Source of the DNA: Fontibacterium meridianamericanum
Lineage (GTDB): Bacteria > Pseudomonadota > Alphaproteobacteria > Pelagibacterales > Pelagibacteraceae
Reading direction: 5' to 3'
Assembly (NCBI GenBank): GCA_965235635.1
Contig: CBDDYR010000001.1
Span: 124,001-188,000 of the forward strand
Length of the DNA: 64,000 nt
Below are positions 1 to 9,884 of the stretch, piece by piece. Each line of letters opens with the position of its first letter. Position 1 is the first letter of the stretch. The notes under the pieces were generated by a model, which saw only the letters and a program-made list of their open reading frames with translations, ran no database searches and was not told the DNA's origin. A program made the position numbers and the translations under genes.

Positions 1-158
1 AATACTATGTCTTTTTCAAAATAGTATTTTGCTTCTTTATAATCATTTTGATTAAAAAATTTTATGCCTTGGTTAAAATAATCAAAGTTTGCAGCATAAC
101 TTGATGAAACAAGATTATATAAAAATATTGATACAAAAAAATTTAGATATTTTTTCAT
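1..158 (-). CDS. Secreted TPR-like protein, 5' part only
   Basis: Only the N-terminal 52 or so residues lie in the window; the gene runs off the left edge. The start is an ATG at 156-158. The protein opens with a signal peptide (MKKYLNFFVSIFLYN followed by a Ser-Ser-Ser-Tyr-Ala-Ala cleavage-like stretch). It then shows one TPR-like helix pair: YFNQGIKFFNQNDYKEA, with the Gly, Tyr and Ala spacing of a tetratricopeptide repeat. It probably sits in the periplasm or outer membrane and binds another protein, but the substrate cannot be told. It starts two bases beyond the guaB stop, so guaB and this gene are probably co-transcribed. Confidence 0.6.
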   Translation of the reverse strand, partial: MKKYLNFFVSIFLYNLVSSSYAANFDYFNQGIKFFNQNDYKEAKYYFEKDIV

Positions 159-160
159 AA

Positions 161-1615
161 TTAACTTTCAAACGGATAATTAGGTGATTGTTTTGTAATT
201 TGTATATCGTGTACATGACTTTCTTTTAATCCTGAATTGGTAATTTTAACAAACTTTGCTTTTTTCTTTAATTCTAAAATATTTTTAGCCCCAACATAAC
301 CCATAGATGCTTTTAATCCTCCGATAAGTTGATGAATCACTGTTCTTACAGGTCCTTTATAGGGAACTCTTCCTTCAATTCCTTCTGGCACAAGTTTTAA
401 AGAATCGTTTATTTCTTGTTGAAAATATCTATCAGCAGATCCTCTCGACATTGCACCTATGGAACCCATCCCTCTATAAGATTTATAACTTCTGCCCTGA
501 TAATAAAATACATCACCAGGACTTTCTTCTGTTCCTGCAAATAATGATCCGATCATTACAGCATCTGCCCCTGCTCCTATAGCTTTTGCAATATCACCAG
601 AATATCTAATTCCACCATCTGCTATAATTTTAATTTTTTTATTTTTTATTGATTTTGCAACATTAAATATTGCTGTAAATTGTGGAACACCTACCCCAGC
701 AACTATTCTTGTGGTACAAATTGATCCTGGTCCTATGCCTACTTTTATTGCATCGGCTCCATGATCAACTAAAGCTTTTGCTCCATCAGCTGTAGCTATA
801 TTTCCAGCAATTATCGTTGTCTTAATATTTTTTTTTATCTTTTCTAATGTTTTTAATACAGAAACTGAATGTCCATGGGCGGTATCTAAAATAATTACAT
901 CTGCACCAGCTTCTGCTAGCTGTTCTGCTCTTTGATAACTTTCTTCTCCAGTTCCAACCGCTGCAGCTACTATTAATGATCCTTTTTTATCTTTTGCTGC
1001 TTCTGGATAAATCTGAGATTTTTGAATATCTTTTACAGTAATTAGTCCTTTACATTTAAAATTATTATCTACAATAATTAATTTTTCTATTTTATTTTTA
1101 AATAATATTTTTTTTGCTTCAGCTAATGATGTTCCAACCTTTGCTGTAACTAAGTCTTTAGTCATTAAATCTTTAACTTTAATCTTTTTGTCAGTTACAA
1201 ACCTAACGTCTCTATTAGTTAAAATTCCAACTAATTTAAGATTTTTATTAACAACTAAAATTCCTGATATTTTATGCTTTTTCATTAATTCAGTAGCTTC
1301 CAATAAAGAAGCTTCAGCATCAATCGTGATAGGATCAATTACCATTCCTGACTCAAATCTTTTTACTAATTTAACTTGATTAGCTTGATCCTCTATACTC
1401 ATATTTTTATGAATACATGCCATTCCGCCTGACTGAGCCATTGCTATTGCTAATTTATATTCTGAAACAGTATCCATTGCGGAAGCTATAAGAGGTATTC
1501 CAAGCGATACAGTAGATGATAGTTGGGTTGAAACTATAGTTTCTTTAGGTAGAACAGAAGAATGTCTTGGCTCTAGCAAGACATCATCAAAAGTTAAAGC
1601 TTCAGGGATTTCCAT
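161..1615 (-). CDS. guaB: Inosine-5'-monophosphate dehydrogenase
   Basis: Catalyses NAD-dependent oxidation of IMP to XMP, the committed step of GMP synthesis, in the cytoplasm. The 484-residue length is normal for bacterial IMPDH. The N-terminal barrel begins with the family signature LTFDDVLLEPRHS (residues 8-20). Two CBS domains are inserted at about residues 92-200 (for example HKISGILVVN and KIEKLIIVDN). The catalytic loop GPGSICTTRIVAGVG places the active-site cysteine at residue 300. The flap contains the Arg-Gly-Met-Gly-Ser motif (YRGMGSIGAM). The gene is intact, with a short gap to rlmE upstream. Assignment is very secure. Confidence 0.97.
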   Translation of the reverse strand: MEIPEALTFDDVLLEPRHSSVLPKETIVSTQLSSTVSLGIPLIASAMDTVSEYKLAIAMAQSGGMACIHKNMSIEDQANQVKLVKRFESGMVIDPITIDAEASLLEATELMKKHKISGILVVNKNLKLVGILTNRDVRFVTDKKIKVKDLMTKDLVTAKVGTSLAEAKKILFKNKIEKLIIVDNNFKCKGLITVKDIQKSQIYPEAAKDKKGSLIVAAAVGTGEESYQRAEQLAEAGADVIILDTAHGHSVSVLKTLEKIKKNIKTTIIAGNIATADGAKALVDHGADAIKVGIGPGSICTTRIVAGVGVPQFTAIFNVAKSIKNKKIKIIADGGIRYSGDIAKAIGAGADAVMIGSLFAGTEESPGDVFYYQGRSYKSYRGMGSIGAMSRGSADRYFQQEINDSLKLVPEGIEGRVPYKGPVRTVIHQLIGGLKASMGYVGAKNILELKKKAKFVKITNSGLKESHVHDIQITKQSPNYPFES

Positions 1616-1646
1616 GTATAAATTTATTATATTAAAAACCTGAAGT

Positions 1647-2285
1647 CAAACAGTTTTTAAATCTCTACATAATAAATACATTTCTCTAGATTCTTTTCTA
1701 CTAGAATCCGGTTTAATTCTTTCAATACTTTTAAAAAAATCTTTAACATTTTTGATTAAGATATTTTCATCTTTTCCACTAAAAATTTTTACTAATAAAG
1801 TGGATTTGGGCTTTAAAATAACTTTAGATAAATTAATAACATCTAACGCTATAGAGTTAGTTTTTATTGCAGTCTAAATCTTTATTGCCTGTTGTATTAA
1901 CTGCCATATCTGACAATACAATATCAACTTTATTTCGATCAAAAAAACTATTAACAAAATCTAAAAAATCAACTTCATTAAAATTTTTTTTATAAAAAAA
2001 AATATTATCAATTTTATCCATATCTAAAATATCTATAGATAAATTTTTACCATTTTTATTAATTTCTGAACAAACCTGAGACCATCCTCCAGGAGCGCTA
2101 CCTAAATCTATAATATTTAAATTATTCTTCAAAAATTTAAATTTTTTATTAATTTCAATAAGTTTAAAAGCAGATCTTGATCTGTATCCTTTTTGTTTTG
2201 CTAATTTAATATAAGGGTCACTAAATTGTCGTGTAATCCAACTTTTGGAACTTGCTGTTAAATTTTTATTTTTAAATTTTTTCAA
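1647..2285 (-). CDS. rlmE: 23S rRNA 2'-O-ribose methyltransferase RlmE (FtsJ), frame broken by one base
   Basis: RlmE methylates U2552 of 23S rRNA late in 50S assembly, using SAM. The first frame gives 142 residues: SRSAFKLIEINKKF, the SAM-binding IIDLGSAPGGWSQV, and VLSDMAVNTTGNKD. It then stops at 1857. The rest of the protein follows at once in another frame, with the matching C-terminal signatures (STLLVKIFSGKDEN; KPDSSRKESREMYLL) and a stop near 1647. Deleting one base around 1872 (the extra C on the minus strand between GATTTAGA and TGCAATA) restores Leu-Asp-Ala-Ile-Lys-Thr-Asn and a protein of about 212 residues, the normal family length. The break is either a sequence error or a recent frameshift. 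Confidence 0.85.
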
Positions 2286-2300
2286 AATTACTTTGTAAAT

Positions 2301-2462
2301 CTAATATTGTTTTTTAATCCAATTATTATTTAACGACATTACATCTAATAATTTATTCTTGTTAAATCTGTATTCATCATATTTTTTTCCAGCTAAATGA
2401 ATAATTCCAATTCTATGATTGCGGTAAGATAATGGCTCTACATAGGTATTTTTAATCTTCAT
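2301..2462 (-). CDS. C-terminal continuation of the upstream glycosyltransferase (other frame)
   Basis: A 53-residue open frame (MKIKNTYVEPLSYRNH... IGIIHLAGKKYDEYRF) starts at an ATG that overlaps the stop codon of the upstream gene as TGATG. The Val-Glu-Pro and Gly-Ile-Ile-His-Leu-Ala-Gly stretches look like the end of a glycosyltransferase, following the 'LPTYCNWFLIEN' segment of the 2462-3196 frame. The simplest reading is one gene split by a single missing base near 2462-2466. The alternative is a separately translated, coupled fragment. It ends 16 bases before the rlmE start. Confidence 0.5.
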   Translation of the reverse strand: MKIKNTYVEPLSYRNHRIGIIHLAGKKYDEYRFNKNKLLDVMSLNNNWIKKQY

Positions 2463-3196
2463 CAAATTTTAATATTCTCAATTAAAAACCAATTACAATA
2501 TGTTGGTAATATTTGAACTTTCATATTGATCGCAGTAAACTGAGTTACGTTCATGGCTATCTGTTCAGAACCAAAGATCCTGCCTTTTTTTAAAGCTTGT
2601 CTTAAATTTTTTTGCCAAACTGCCCAGTGAGGAGCGTCATGTTCTAGACAAAACACTCCGATATTTAGATGTGGTTTGAGAGCAACTTCTCTTGATATTT
2701 CATTTGAGAAACCAGAACTTTTGGCATGCTTATAATTTTGTGATCTTATGAAAGCGATATTACGAAATATCCAATCAGCTCTTAAAACTCTTCCATAAGC
2801 TCGATCTGCTGATGAAGATATAGATAAAGTTTGATTATCACTTCCTTTAAAATATAATTCTATAGCTGACCAATCATTTACCCATGCATCAGCATCTATC
2901 CAAAGATATTTTTTAAATCCTGGAAAATATTCAGGTAAAAATGCTCTGGATACTTGACTTTTAAGCCACTCTCTTCCTTTAATTTTATACTCAGGAACTT
3001 CAATATCCCATTTAGCTTTAACAATTTTATGAACTTTTTTTTCTAAAATTTTAATTTGATCTGATAAAAGCCCAGCATCTAAAATACATATTGAAACACT
3101 CTCGCTTTCTTTAAAGGCTAAAATTGAGTCTACTAACTCATTTAAAAGCTCAAAGTACTTTGAGTCTGCTAAAGATACAATTGCCCGATCTTTCAT
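2462..3196 (-). CDS. Glycosyltransferase-like protein (GT8-type DxD), probably truncated at its C-terminus
   Basis: The 244-residue protein begins with a Rossmann-like strand (RAIVSLADSKYFELLNELVDS). It carries a nucleotide-sugar/metal-binding DxD inside YLWIDADAWVNDW, and later HLNIGVFCLEH and FGSEQIAMN, as in glycosyltransferases that use nucleotide-activated sugars. The acceptor is unknown. The reading frame stops where a family C-terminus should continue, and that continuation is found in frame 2301-2462. The start overlaps the end of pssA (ATGA type), so it is read with the phospholipid genes pssA-psd and may act on the envelope. Confidence 0.65.
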   Translation of the reverse strand: MKDRAIVSLADSKYFELLNELVDSILAFKESESVSICILDAGLLSDQIKILEKKVHKIVKAKWDIEVPEYKIKGREWLKSQVSRAFLPEYFPGFKKYLWIDADAWVNDWSAIELYFKGSDNQTLSISSSADRAYGRVLRADWIFRNIAFIRSQNYKHAKSSGFSNEISREVALKPHLNIGVFCLEHDAPHWAVWQKNLRQALKKGRIFGSEQIAMNVTQFTAINMKVQILPTYCNWFLIENIKI

Positions 3197-3951
3197 ATAA
3201 AATCTTCAGAAATTAGACTATCTGTCGATTTGGAAGATCGTTTTTTTATAATCTTAAAGTGAATAAAACTAACTGGTATCAATAATAAATAAAAACATCC
3301 TGTAGCCAAAAGTGTATTGAATGGATAATTGATTAAAAAACCAAAATAAGCAGCAATTAATAATAATAAAAATATTAAAAAAGGTCTGCTTATCTTAATA
3401 CCCTTAAGCGAATAAGTTGGAATTTTACTAATCATTAAAAATGTTGAAGCTAAAATAAAAATTATAGATAATTTTTTATAATCATAATTAGACGCAAAAT
3501 CACTTAAAGATAAAATTAATGGCAGAAGTAATATTCCAGCGCCTGATGGAGATGGAACACCAGTAAAAAAATTTTCTCTCCACTTTTCATTAGCTATTTT
3601 TGATCCTAAATTAAATCTTGCTAATCTTAAACAGCATGCAACTGAATGAAATAAAACTAATAGCCAGCCAACATTTCCTAGGTCTTTCAAAATCCATATG
3701 TAAATTGTAATCGCTGGCGCCACGCCAAAATTAATAAAATCAATTAAAGAATCTAATTCAGCTCCAAATTTTGAAGTTCCTTTTATTAATCTTGCAATTC
3801 TTCCATCCATTGTATCAATAATTGAAGCAATGGTTATAGCTATGACTGCATGATCAAACTGAGAATTAAGAGCAAACTTAATTGAACTAATTCCTACGCA
3901 CAAACCTAGAATACTGATAACGCTCGGAATAATATATCTTGGATGGATCAT
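3193..3951 (-). CDS. pssA: CDP-diacylglycerol-serine O-phosphatidyltransferase
   Basis: Makes phosphatidylserine from CDP-diacylglycerol and serine in the inner membrane, the first step to phosphatidylethanolamine. The CDP-alcohol phosphatidyltransferase signature D-G-x2-A-R-x8-G-x3-D-x3-D is complete: D49, G50, A53, R54, G63, D67 and D71. Several hydrophobic helices follow, and the 252-residue length fits the short PssA type. It lies 18 bases downstream of psd, whose product decarboxylates the PssA product. The pair, plus the overlapping glycosyltransferase, forms an operon. Confidence 0.93.
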   Translation of the reverse strand: MIHPRYIIPSVISILGLCVGISSIKFALNSQFDHAVIAITIASIIDTMDGRIARLIKGTSKFGAELDSLIDFINFGVAPAITIYIWILKDLGNVGWLLVLFHSVACCLRLARFNLGSKIANEKWRENFFTGVPSPSGAGILLLPLILSLSDFASNYDYKKLSIIFILASTFLMISKIPTYSLKGIKISRPFLIFLLLLIAAYFGFLINYPFNTLLATGCFYLLLIPVSFIHFKIIKKRSSKSTDSLISEDFI

Positions 3952-3969
3952 CTTAAAAAAATATGTTAT

Positions 3970-4620
3970 CTAAATTTTTGCTAATAAACTTTCCCCTGCA
4001 ACTACTGTCTGTCCTTGTTTTGCCAAAAGTTTGTAATCAATATCAAAATATAAATCAACTCTACTACCAAATCTTATAATTCCAATTCTATCACCCTGAT
4101 TTAAATTCTGCCCTTCTTTAACTTCACAAACTATTCTTCGAGCAACCAATCCTGCAATCTGTACAATTGCAAAAGTTTTACCTAAATTGTTAGAGTACTT
4201 AATTAAATTTCTTTCATTATCTTCACTGGCTTTGTCTAGAGATGCATCAATAAATTTCCCAGGTTTATAAAATATTTCATTTATTTTTCCTGTTACTGGA
4301 ACTCTATTAACATGACAGTTAAAAACATTCATAAACACACTAACTCTTTGATATTCTTTATCTTCCATGTTGAGTTCCTTAGGACCTCTTACATTTGTTA
4401 TTAGACTTATAACTCCGTCAGCTGGACTAACTAAAAAACTATCGTCATTAATAGGATATCTTTCTGGATCTCTAAAAAAATAATAAACCCAAATCGTTAA
4501 AATAAAACCAATCACACCTAAAATTTTATTAATTAAAATTAATAGCATGGTAATTATTACTGCTATTGCTAGCATTCTATAACCTTCTCTATGCAAAGGC
4601 GGAAAAATAATATCAAACAT
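3970..4620 (-). CDS. psd: Phosphatidylserine decarboxylase proenzyme (short form)
   Basis: Converts phosphatidylserine to phosphatidylethanolamine. The protein is 216 residues, the length of the short alphaproteobacterial form. N-terminal hydrophobic helices (about 17-48) anchor it in the membrane. The self-cleavage site is IIRFGSRVDLYF, with Gly185-Ser186; Ser186 would become the pyruvoyl group of the alpha chain. Conserved FMNVFNCHVNRVP is also present. It starts the pssA operon and is divergent from icd, with 62 bases between the two starts. Confidence 0.93.
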   Translation of the reverse strand: MFDIIFPPLHREGYRMLAIAVIITMLLILINKILGVIGFILTIWVYYFFRDPERYPINDDSFLVSPADGVISLITNVRGPKELNMEDKEYQRVSVFMNVFNCHVNRVPVTGKINEIFYKPGKFIDASLDKASEDNERNLIKYSNNLGKTFAIVQIAGLVARRIVCEVKEGQNLNQGDRIGIIRFGSRVDLYFDIDYKLLAKQGQTVVAGESLLAKI

Positions 4621-4682
4621 AATTATTTAATTAGTTAAAAACATACTATATAAAAATATTTTTTATTAATATCAAAAAAACC

Positions 4683-5897
4683 ATGTCGAAAATTAAAGTA
4701 AAAAATCCTGTTGTTGAGTTAGATGGTGATGAAATGACAAGAATTATTTGGGATTTCATTAAACAAAAACTAATACTTCCCTACCTTGATTTAGATCTTA
4801 AATATTTCGATTTAGGTATGGAAAGTAGAGATAAAACTAATGATCAAATAACTATTGATTCTGCTAATGCAATTAAGAGATATGGGGTCGGCGTTAAGTG
4901 CGCAACAATTACTCCCGATGAAGAAAGAGTTAAAGAATTTAATCTTAAAAAAATGTGGAAATCTCCAAATGGAACTATCAGAAATATATTAGGTGGAACT
5001 ATATTTAGAGAGCCTATTATATGTAAAAATATTCCAAAATTAGTTCCTTCTTGGACAGATCCTATAGTAATTGGAAGACATTCTTTTGGAGATCAGTACA
5101 AAGCAACAGATTTCAAAGTTCCAGGAAAAGGTAAATTAAAAATTCAGTGGATATCAGAAGATAATAAACAAACAATTGAGCATGAAGTTTTTAACTTTAC
5201 AAGTCCAGGTGTCGCACTTGCTATGTACAACCTGGACGACTCAATAAAGGACTTTGCAAGGGCATGTATGAACTATGGAATTTTAAGAAAATGGCCAGTT
5301 TATTTATCTACAAAAAATACAATTTTAAAAGCTTATGATGGAAGATTTAAAGATCTTTTCCAAGAGGTTTATGAAAAAGAATTTAAATCAAAATTTAGTG
5401 AAATCGGAATTACTTATGAACATCGATTAATAGATGACATGGTTGCATGTGCCATGAAATGGAGTGGAAAATACGTTTGGGCTTGCAAAAACTATGACGG
5501 TGACGTTCAGTCAGACACTGTTGCTCAAGGCTTTGGTTCTTTGGGTCTAATGACAAGTGTACTAATGACTCCGGATGGAAAAACTGTTGAGGCAGAAGCA
5601 GCTCATGGAACTGTTACTAGACATTATAGAGAGCACCAAAAAGGCAAACAAACATCTACTAATCCTATAGCTTCAATTTTTGCATGGACAAGAGGACTGG
5701 CGCATAGAGGAAAATTGGATAGTAATAATGAATTGATAAAATTTTCTAATACTTTAGAAAAAGTTTGTGTTGCGAGTGTAGAAAAAGGATATATGACAAA
5801 AGATCTTGCTATTTTAATTAACAAAGATGCAAAATATCAAACTACAACTGAATTTTTAGAGACAATAAATTCTAATTTAAAAAAAGAATTAAATTAA
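4683..5897 (+). CDS. icd: NADP-dependent isocitrate dehydrogenase, eukaryote-like type
   Basis: TCA-cycle enzyme oxidising isocitrate to 2-oxoglutarate with NADP. The 404-residue length, NPVVELDGDEMTRIIWDFIK at the N-terminus and GTIFREPI with VIGRHSFGDQYKATD are typical of the homodimeric type shared with eukaryotes and many alphaproteobacteria, not the E. coli type. The metal site DDMVACAMKWSG and the NADP-binding EAAHGTVTRHYREHQKG are both present. The 3' end overlaps the convergent alaS stop by four bases. The gene is intact. Confidence 0.96.
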   Translation: MSKIKVKNPVVELDGDEMTRIIWDFIKQKLILPYLDLDLKYFDLGMESRDKTNDQITIDSANAIKRYGVGVKCATITPDEERVKEFNLKKMWKSPNGTIRNILGGTIFREPIICKNIPKLVPSWTDPIVIGRHSFGDQYKATDFKVPGKGKLKIQWISEDNKQTIEHEVFNFTSPGVALAMYNLDDSIKDFARACMNYGILRKWPVYLSTKNTILKAYDGRFKDLFQEVYEKEFKSKFSEIGITYEHRLIDDMVACAMKWSGKYVWACKNYDGDVQSDTVAQGFGSLGLMTSVLMTPDGKTVEAEAAHGTVTRHYREHQKGKQTSTNPIASIFAWTRGLAHRGKLDSNNELIKFSNTLEKVCVASVEKGYMTKDLAILINKDAKYQTTTEFLETINSNLKKELN

Positions 5898-8573
5898 TTA
5901 ATTTTTTTTAAAATTTCATCAAAAGAACTATCAATTTTTAAACTATCTGAGCCGCCGCTGGCTTGAGCAAAATCTTTTCTTCCACCCCCGCCTTTTCCTC
6001 CTAAAATTACTCCTATTTCCTTAGCTAGTTTTGAAGCATCATATTTATCAGTTAGATCATTAGTTATTCCAACCGCTATTGTGACTTTACCTTCATTTAC
6101 AGAGTATAAAATAATAATTTTATTATTTATTTGTTTTTTTTGATCTTCAATAAAATTTTGAATTCTTTTTACTGGATAGTCTAATAATTTTTGAAATCTA
6201 ATGTTAATTTTATTATGAATAATATCTTTGATTATATTTTTACTCTTATTTAATAGAATATTTTTAACTTCCAGATCTTCTAAAACTCTTTTTAAAATGA
6301 TAATTCTTGCTGAAAAATCATCTTCTTTAATTTGGTTTATATCGCCTCCTAAATCTTTTATTTTTTTTTCTAATTCATTGATTTGAAATATTTTGTTTTT
6401 ATTAATCTCATCTAGTTCATTTGTTCTATTTTTTAGGTATTCAGTTAATTGGGCATCCCTTAAAGCCTCAACTCTTCTAACTCCAGCCGCAACAGGTGAC
6501 TGACTAACAACTGAAAAACGTCCGATTTCACTAGGTATTGTTAACATGCGTTCCTCCACATAACTCTATAGAAAAGGGTTTATTGCCATCTTTTCCCATC
6601 GTTAAAACTCTTACCTCTTCACCATATTTTTCACCAAATAATGCTAAAGCCCCCTCTGCTACTGCGGCCTTTGGTGTCATAAGTCTAGTTTGAACATCTG
6701 ATTTTTGTTCAATTATTTTGTTAACACAATCATTAATCTTGATCATTTCTTCATCAGTTATTGGTTTGTTATGACTAAAATCAAATCTTAATCTATCTGG
6801 ACCAACGTATGATCCTTTTTGCGCAACATGTTTTCCAAGAGTTCTTCTTAAAGATTCGTGAAGCAAATGCGTTGCGGAGTGATAGGCCCTGATATTTTTT
6901 CTTTTAACAGAGTCAATCTTAAGATCTGCTTGATCTCCTTTTTTAATTTTTCCTGAAATAAGTTTTCCATAATGGATATAAAAATCACCAAACATCTTTT
7001 TTGTATCAGTTACTTCAAATTTAAAATTATTATTAAAAATAAATCCTTTGTCACCTACCTGGCCACCAGATTCACCATAAAATGGGGTTTGATTTAATAT
7101 AATTGCTAACTCTGAGTGATTATCGCAACTTTCAATTTCTTTATTAATGTTAACTATTGATAAAATGACTCCTTGTGAAGATTCTGAATTATAACCTAAA
7201 AATTCGGTAGAACCGTACTTTTCTTTAAGTTCAAACCATATTTTTGATGTCTGATCAGAACCAGAACCTTTCCATGAAGCTCGTGCGATTTTTTTACTTT
7301 CTAACATTAAAACATTAAACTGACTTTCATCCACAGATATATTTTTATCTTTTAAAAAATCCTGAGTAAGATCTAATGGAAATCCATATGTGTCATATAA
7401 TTTAAAAGCTAATTCACCTGAAAGTTTTTTATTTTTTACATTAACAATTTCTGTATTTAATATTTTCATTCCATTTTTTAACATTAAAGAAAATCTTTCT
7501 TCTTCTAATTTTAAATTTTCTGAAATTAACAATTCTGCTCTTTTAAGTTCGGGATACTCAGAACTCATTTCTGAAACAAGAGTTGGAAGAACTTTATAAA
7601 GAACTGGCAAATCTGAACCCAAAGTAAATGCATGTCGCATAGCTCTTCGCATTATTCTTCTCAACACATATCCCCTTCCTTCATTGGAAGGTAACACTCC
7701 ATCTGATATTAGAAATGCTGTTGCTCTTAAGTGATCGGCGATAACTCTGTAGCTAGGTAGATTTTTTTCTGAAACTTTTATGTTAATAAAATTTTCCGCT
7801 GATTTAATTATATTTTTAAATAAATCTATTTGATAATTGTCATGAGTTCCTTGCAGTACTGCAGCAATCCTCTCCAGTCCCATCCCTGTATCTACCGAAG
7901 GTTTTGGTAAATTGATTCTTTTATCTTTTGAAATCTGTTCAAATTGCATAAATACAAGATTCCAAATTTCTACAAACCTATTTCCATCCTGGTCTACAGA
8001 GCCAGGAGGTCCTCCTTTTAATTGACTTCCGTGATCATAAAAAATTTCAGAGCAAGGTCCACAGGGACCCGTGTCTCCCATTGACCAAAAATTATCGTTT
8101 GTTTTAATTCTTATAATTCGATTATCATGCAAACCTGAGATTTTTTTCCAAAAACTAAATGCTTCATCATCTTCGTGATATACCGTCACTGTTAACTTTT
8201 CTTTTGAAATTCCAAAGTCTTTAGTGATCAATTCCCAAGCAAATTTAATTGCCAACTCTTTGAAATAATCACCAAATGAAAAATTTCCAAGCATCTCAAA
8301 AAACGTATGGTGTCTTGGTGTATAACCTACATTTTCTAAATCATTATGTTTGCCTCCCGCTCTAACGCATTTTTGTGAAGTTGTTGCTCTTTTAAAAGGA
8401 AGTTTTTCTAAGCCTGTAAAAACATTTTTAAATTGAACCATCCCTGAATTAGTGAACATTAATGTTGGATCATTTTGTGGAACTAAAGGACTAGAATCTA
8501 CAATTTGGTGAGAATTTTTTGAAAAAAAATTCTTAAATGTGCTTCTACATTCGCTAAGTGTTTTTGTACCCAT
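5894..8573 (-). CDS. alaS: Alanyl-tRNA synthetase, split into two frames by one extra base
   Basis: Charges tRNA-Ala; essential. Residues 1-680 (6531-8573) hold the class II core (SSPLVPQNDPTLMFTNSGM), the editing domain HSATHLLHESLRR and the zinc-binding CGGTH, and stop just after HVNNT. The remainder (5894-6559, other frame) continues with EIGRFSVVSQSPVAAGVRRVE, a coiled coil and the C-Ala domain ending in GGKGGGGRKDFAQASG. Removing one base near 6533 joins them as ...VNNTSEIGRF and gives about 892 residues, the normal length. An essential gene is unlikely to be broken, so a sequence error is the best explanation. The 221-residue open frame with Met at 6559 is not a separate gene. Confidence 0.93.
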
Positions 8574-8614
8574 TTACTTATAGATACAACTTTTTATATA
8601 TATGTCTAGAATGC

Positions 8615-8643
8615 TAAAGGCGCCTTTTTTAAAAGCGCCTTTA
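8615..8643 (-). terminator. Hairpin between recA and alaS
   Basis: A perfect 9-bp inverted repeat, TAAAGGCGC and GCGCCTTTA, surrounds an 11-base A/T loop. It lies between the stop of recA (8684) and the start of alaS (8573), both on the minus strand. The GC-rich stem is exceptional in this AT-rich DNA. The T-run after the stem on the minus strand is short, so termination may be weak or partial. Confidence 0.55.
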
Positions 8644-8683
8644 ATTAACGTATTAGGAATATTTAATTTATAATTTACTAAGT

Positions 8684-9772
8684 TTAATTATCTTCTTTTT
8701 CTTCAGGTCCGTTCTCAGAATGATCGCTTAGTTTTTCTGAAATTAGTTTAGCATTCGTTCTAACTGCCATCTCAATCTCAGACGCAATTTTAGGATTTAG
8801 CTTAAGGTATTGTTTAACATTATCTCTACCTTGACCTATTTTTTCTCCTTTATAGGAGTACCATGCACCAGCTTTCTCTATAATATTTGCTTTAGCAGCT
8901 AAATCAACAATTTCTCCCATTTTGCTAATACCTTCTCCATACATGATATCAAACTCAATAACTTTAAATGGAGGGGCAACTTTATTTTTTACAACTTTAA
9001 CTCGTGTTTGATTGCCGATTATCTCTTCTTTATCTTTAATAGCTCCTATTCTTCTAATATCTAATCTTACAGATGAATAAAATTTAAGAGCATTTCCTCC
9101 AGCAGTTGTCTCTGGACTACCAAACATAACTCCTATTTTCATTCTTATTTGATTTATAAAAATAATCATAGTGTTTGTTTTGGAAACTGATCCTGTTAAC
9201 TTTCTTAAAGCTTGACTCATTAATCGAGCTTGTAAACCCATATGATGATCTCCCATCTCTCCCTCTAACTCTGCTCTTGGTGTTAAAGCGGCAACTGAAT
9301 CTACAACTAAAACAGAAATAGATCCTGATCTAACTAAAGTATCTGCAATCTCAAGCGCTTGTTCCCCCGTATCTGGTTGTGATATTAATAATTCAGTAGT
9401 GTTTACACCTAATTTTTTTGCATAAACAGGATCAAGAGCATGCTCTGCGTCTATGAAAGCGCAGATCCCACCTTTTTTTTGGGCTTCAGCAATAACCTGT
9501 AATGATAATGTAGTTTTTCCAGAAGATTCTGGTCCATAAATTTCTACAATTCTACTTTTTGGAAGACCTCCAATTCCGAGTGCAAGATCTAATCCTAATG
9601 ATCCCGTTGATATAGATTCTATATCTAGAACTCTAGATTGTCCTAGTCTCATTACAGAACCTTTTCCGTAATTTTGGTCTATCTGACTTATTGCAGCATC
9701 TAATGCTTTTTGCTTTTCTTTTTTATCTTCTGTCTTTTCAGTATTTACAACTTTAAGAGTATTTTTAGTCAT
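8684..9772 (-). CDS. recA: Recombinase RecA
   Basis: Forms ATP-dependent filaments on single-stranded DNA for homologous recombination and stimulates LexA-type cleavage. It has 362 residues with an N-terminal extension of about 20 charged residues. The Walker A GPESSGKTT is at residues 80-88, the strand-exchange region MGLQARLMSQALRKLT follows, then INQIRMKIGVMFGSPETT (loop L2). The tail is acidic (ENGPEEKEDN), as usual. The gene stands alone, with a palindrome upstream (9815-9838) and a hairpin downstream. Confidence 0.97.
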   Translation of the reverse strand: MTKNTLKVVNTEKTEDKKEKQKALDAAISQIDQNYGKGSVMRLGQSRVLDIESISTGSLGLDLALGIGGLPKSRIVEIYGPESSGKTTLSLQVIAEAQKKGGICAFIDAEHALDPVYAKKLGVNTTELLISQPDTGEQALEIADTLVRSGSISVLVVDSVAALTPRAELEGEMGDHHMGLQARLMSQALRKLTGSVSKTNTMIIFINQIRMKIGVMFGSPETTAGGNALKFYSSVRLDIRRIGAIKDKEEIIGNQTRVKVVKNKVAPPFKVIEFDIMYGEGISKMGEIVDLAAKANIIEKAGAWYSYKGEKIGQGRDNVKQYLKLNPKIASEIEMAVRTNAKLISEKLSDHSENGPEEKEDN

Positions 9773-9814
9773 TTTATTCCTTTTTAATTTATTTTATTGT
9801 CTAACGACTCAATA

Positions 9815-9838
9815 AAACAAATGTACACATTTTGTTCT
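9815..9838 (-). promoter_or_regulatory. Palindrome upstream of recA, possible operator
   Basis: About 45-65 bases upstream of the recA start the + strand reads AACAAATGTACACATTTTGTT, a near-perfect inverted repeat of ACAAATGT with ACATTT(T)GT around GTAC. It does not match the E. coli or the GTTC-N7-GTTC alphaproteobacterial SOS box exactly. Its position makes it a candidate damage-response operator for this lineage. Confidence 0.35.
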
Positions 9839-9884
9839 TTTATTCAATTATATTAATAAGTATTTGAAATATATGTATTTTTTA

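Noticed and set aside
1188..1379. A 63-residue plus-strand frame inside guaB
   Set aside because: Antisense shadow within the CBS-domain region of guaB.
5894..6559. A separate 221-residue protein with Met at 6559
   Set aside because: It is the C-terminal part of alaS in another frame; the conserved sequence continues across the break.
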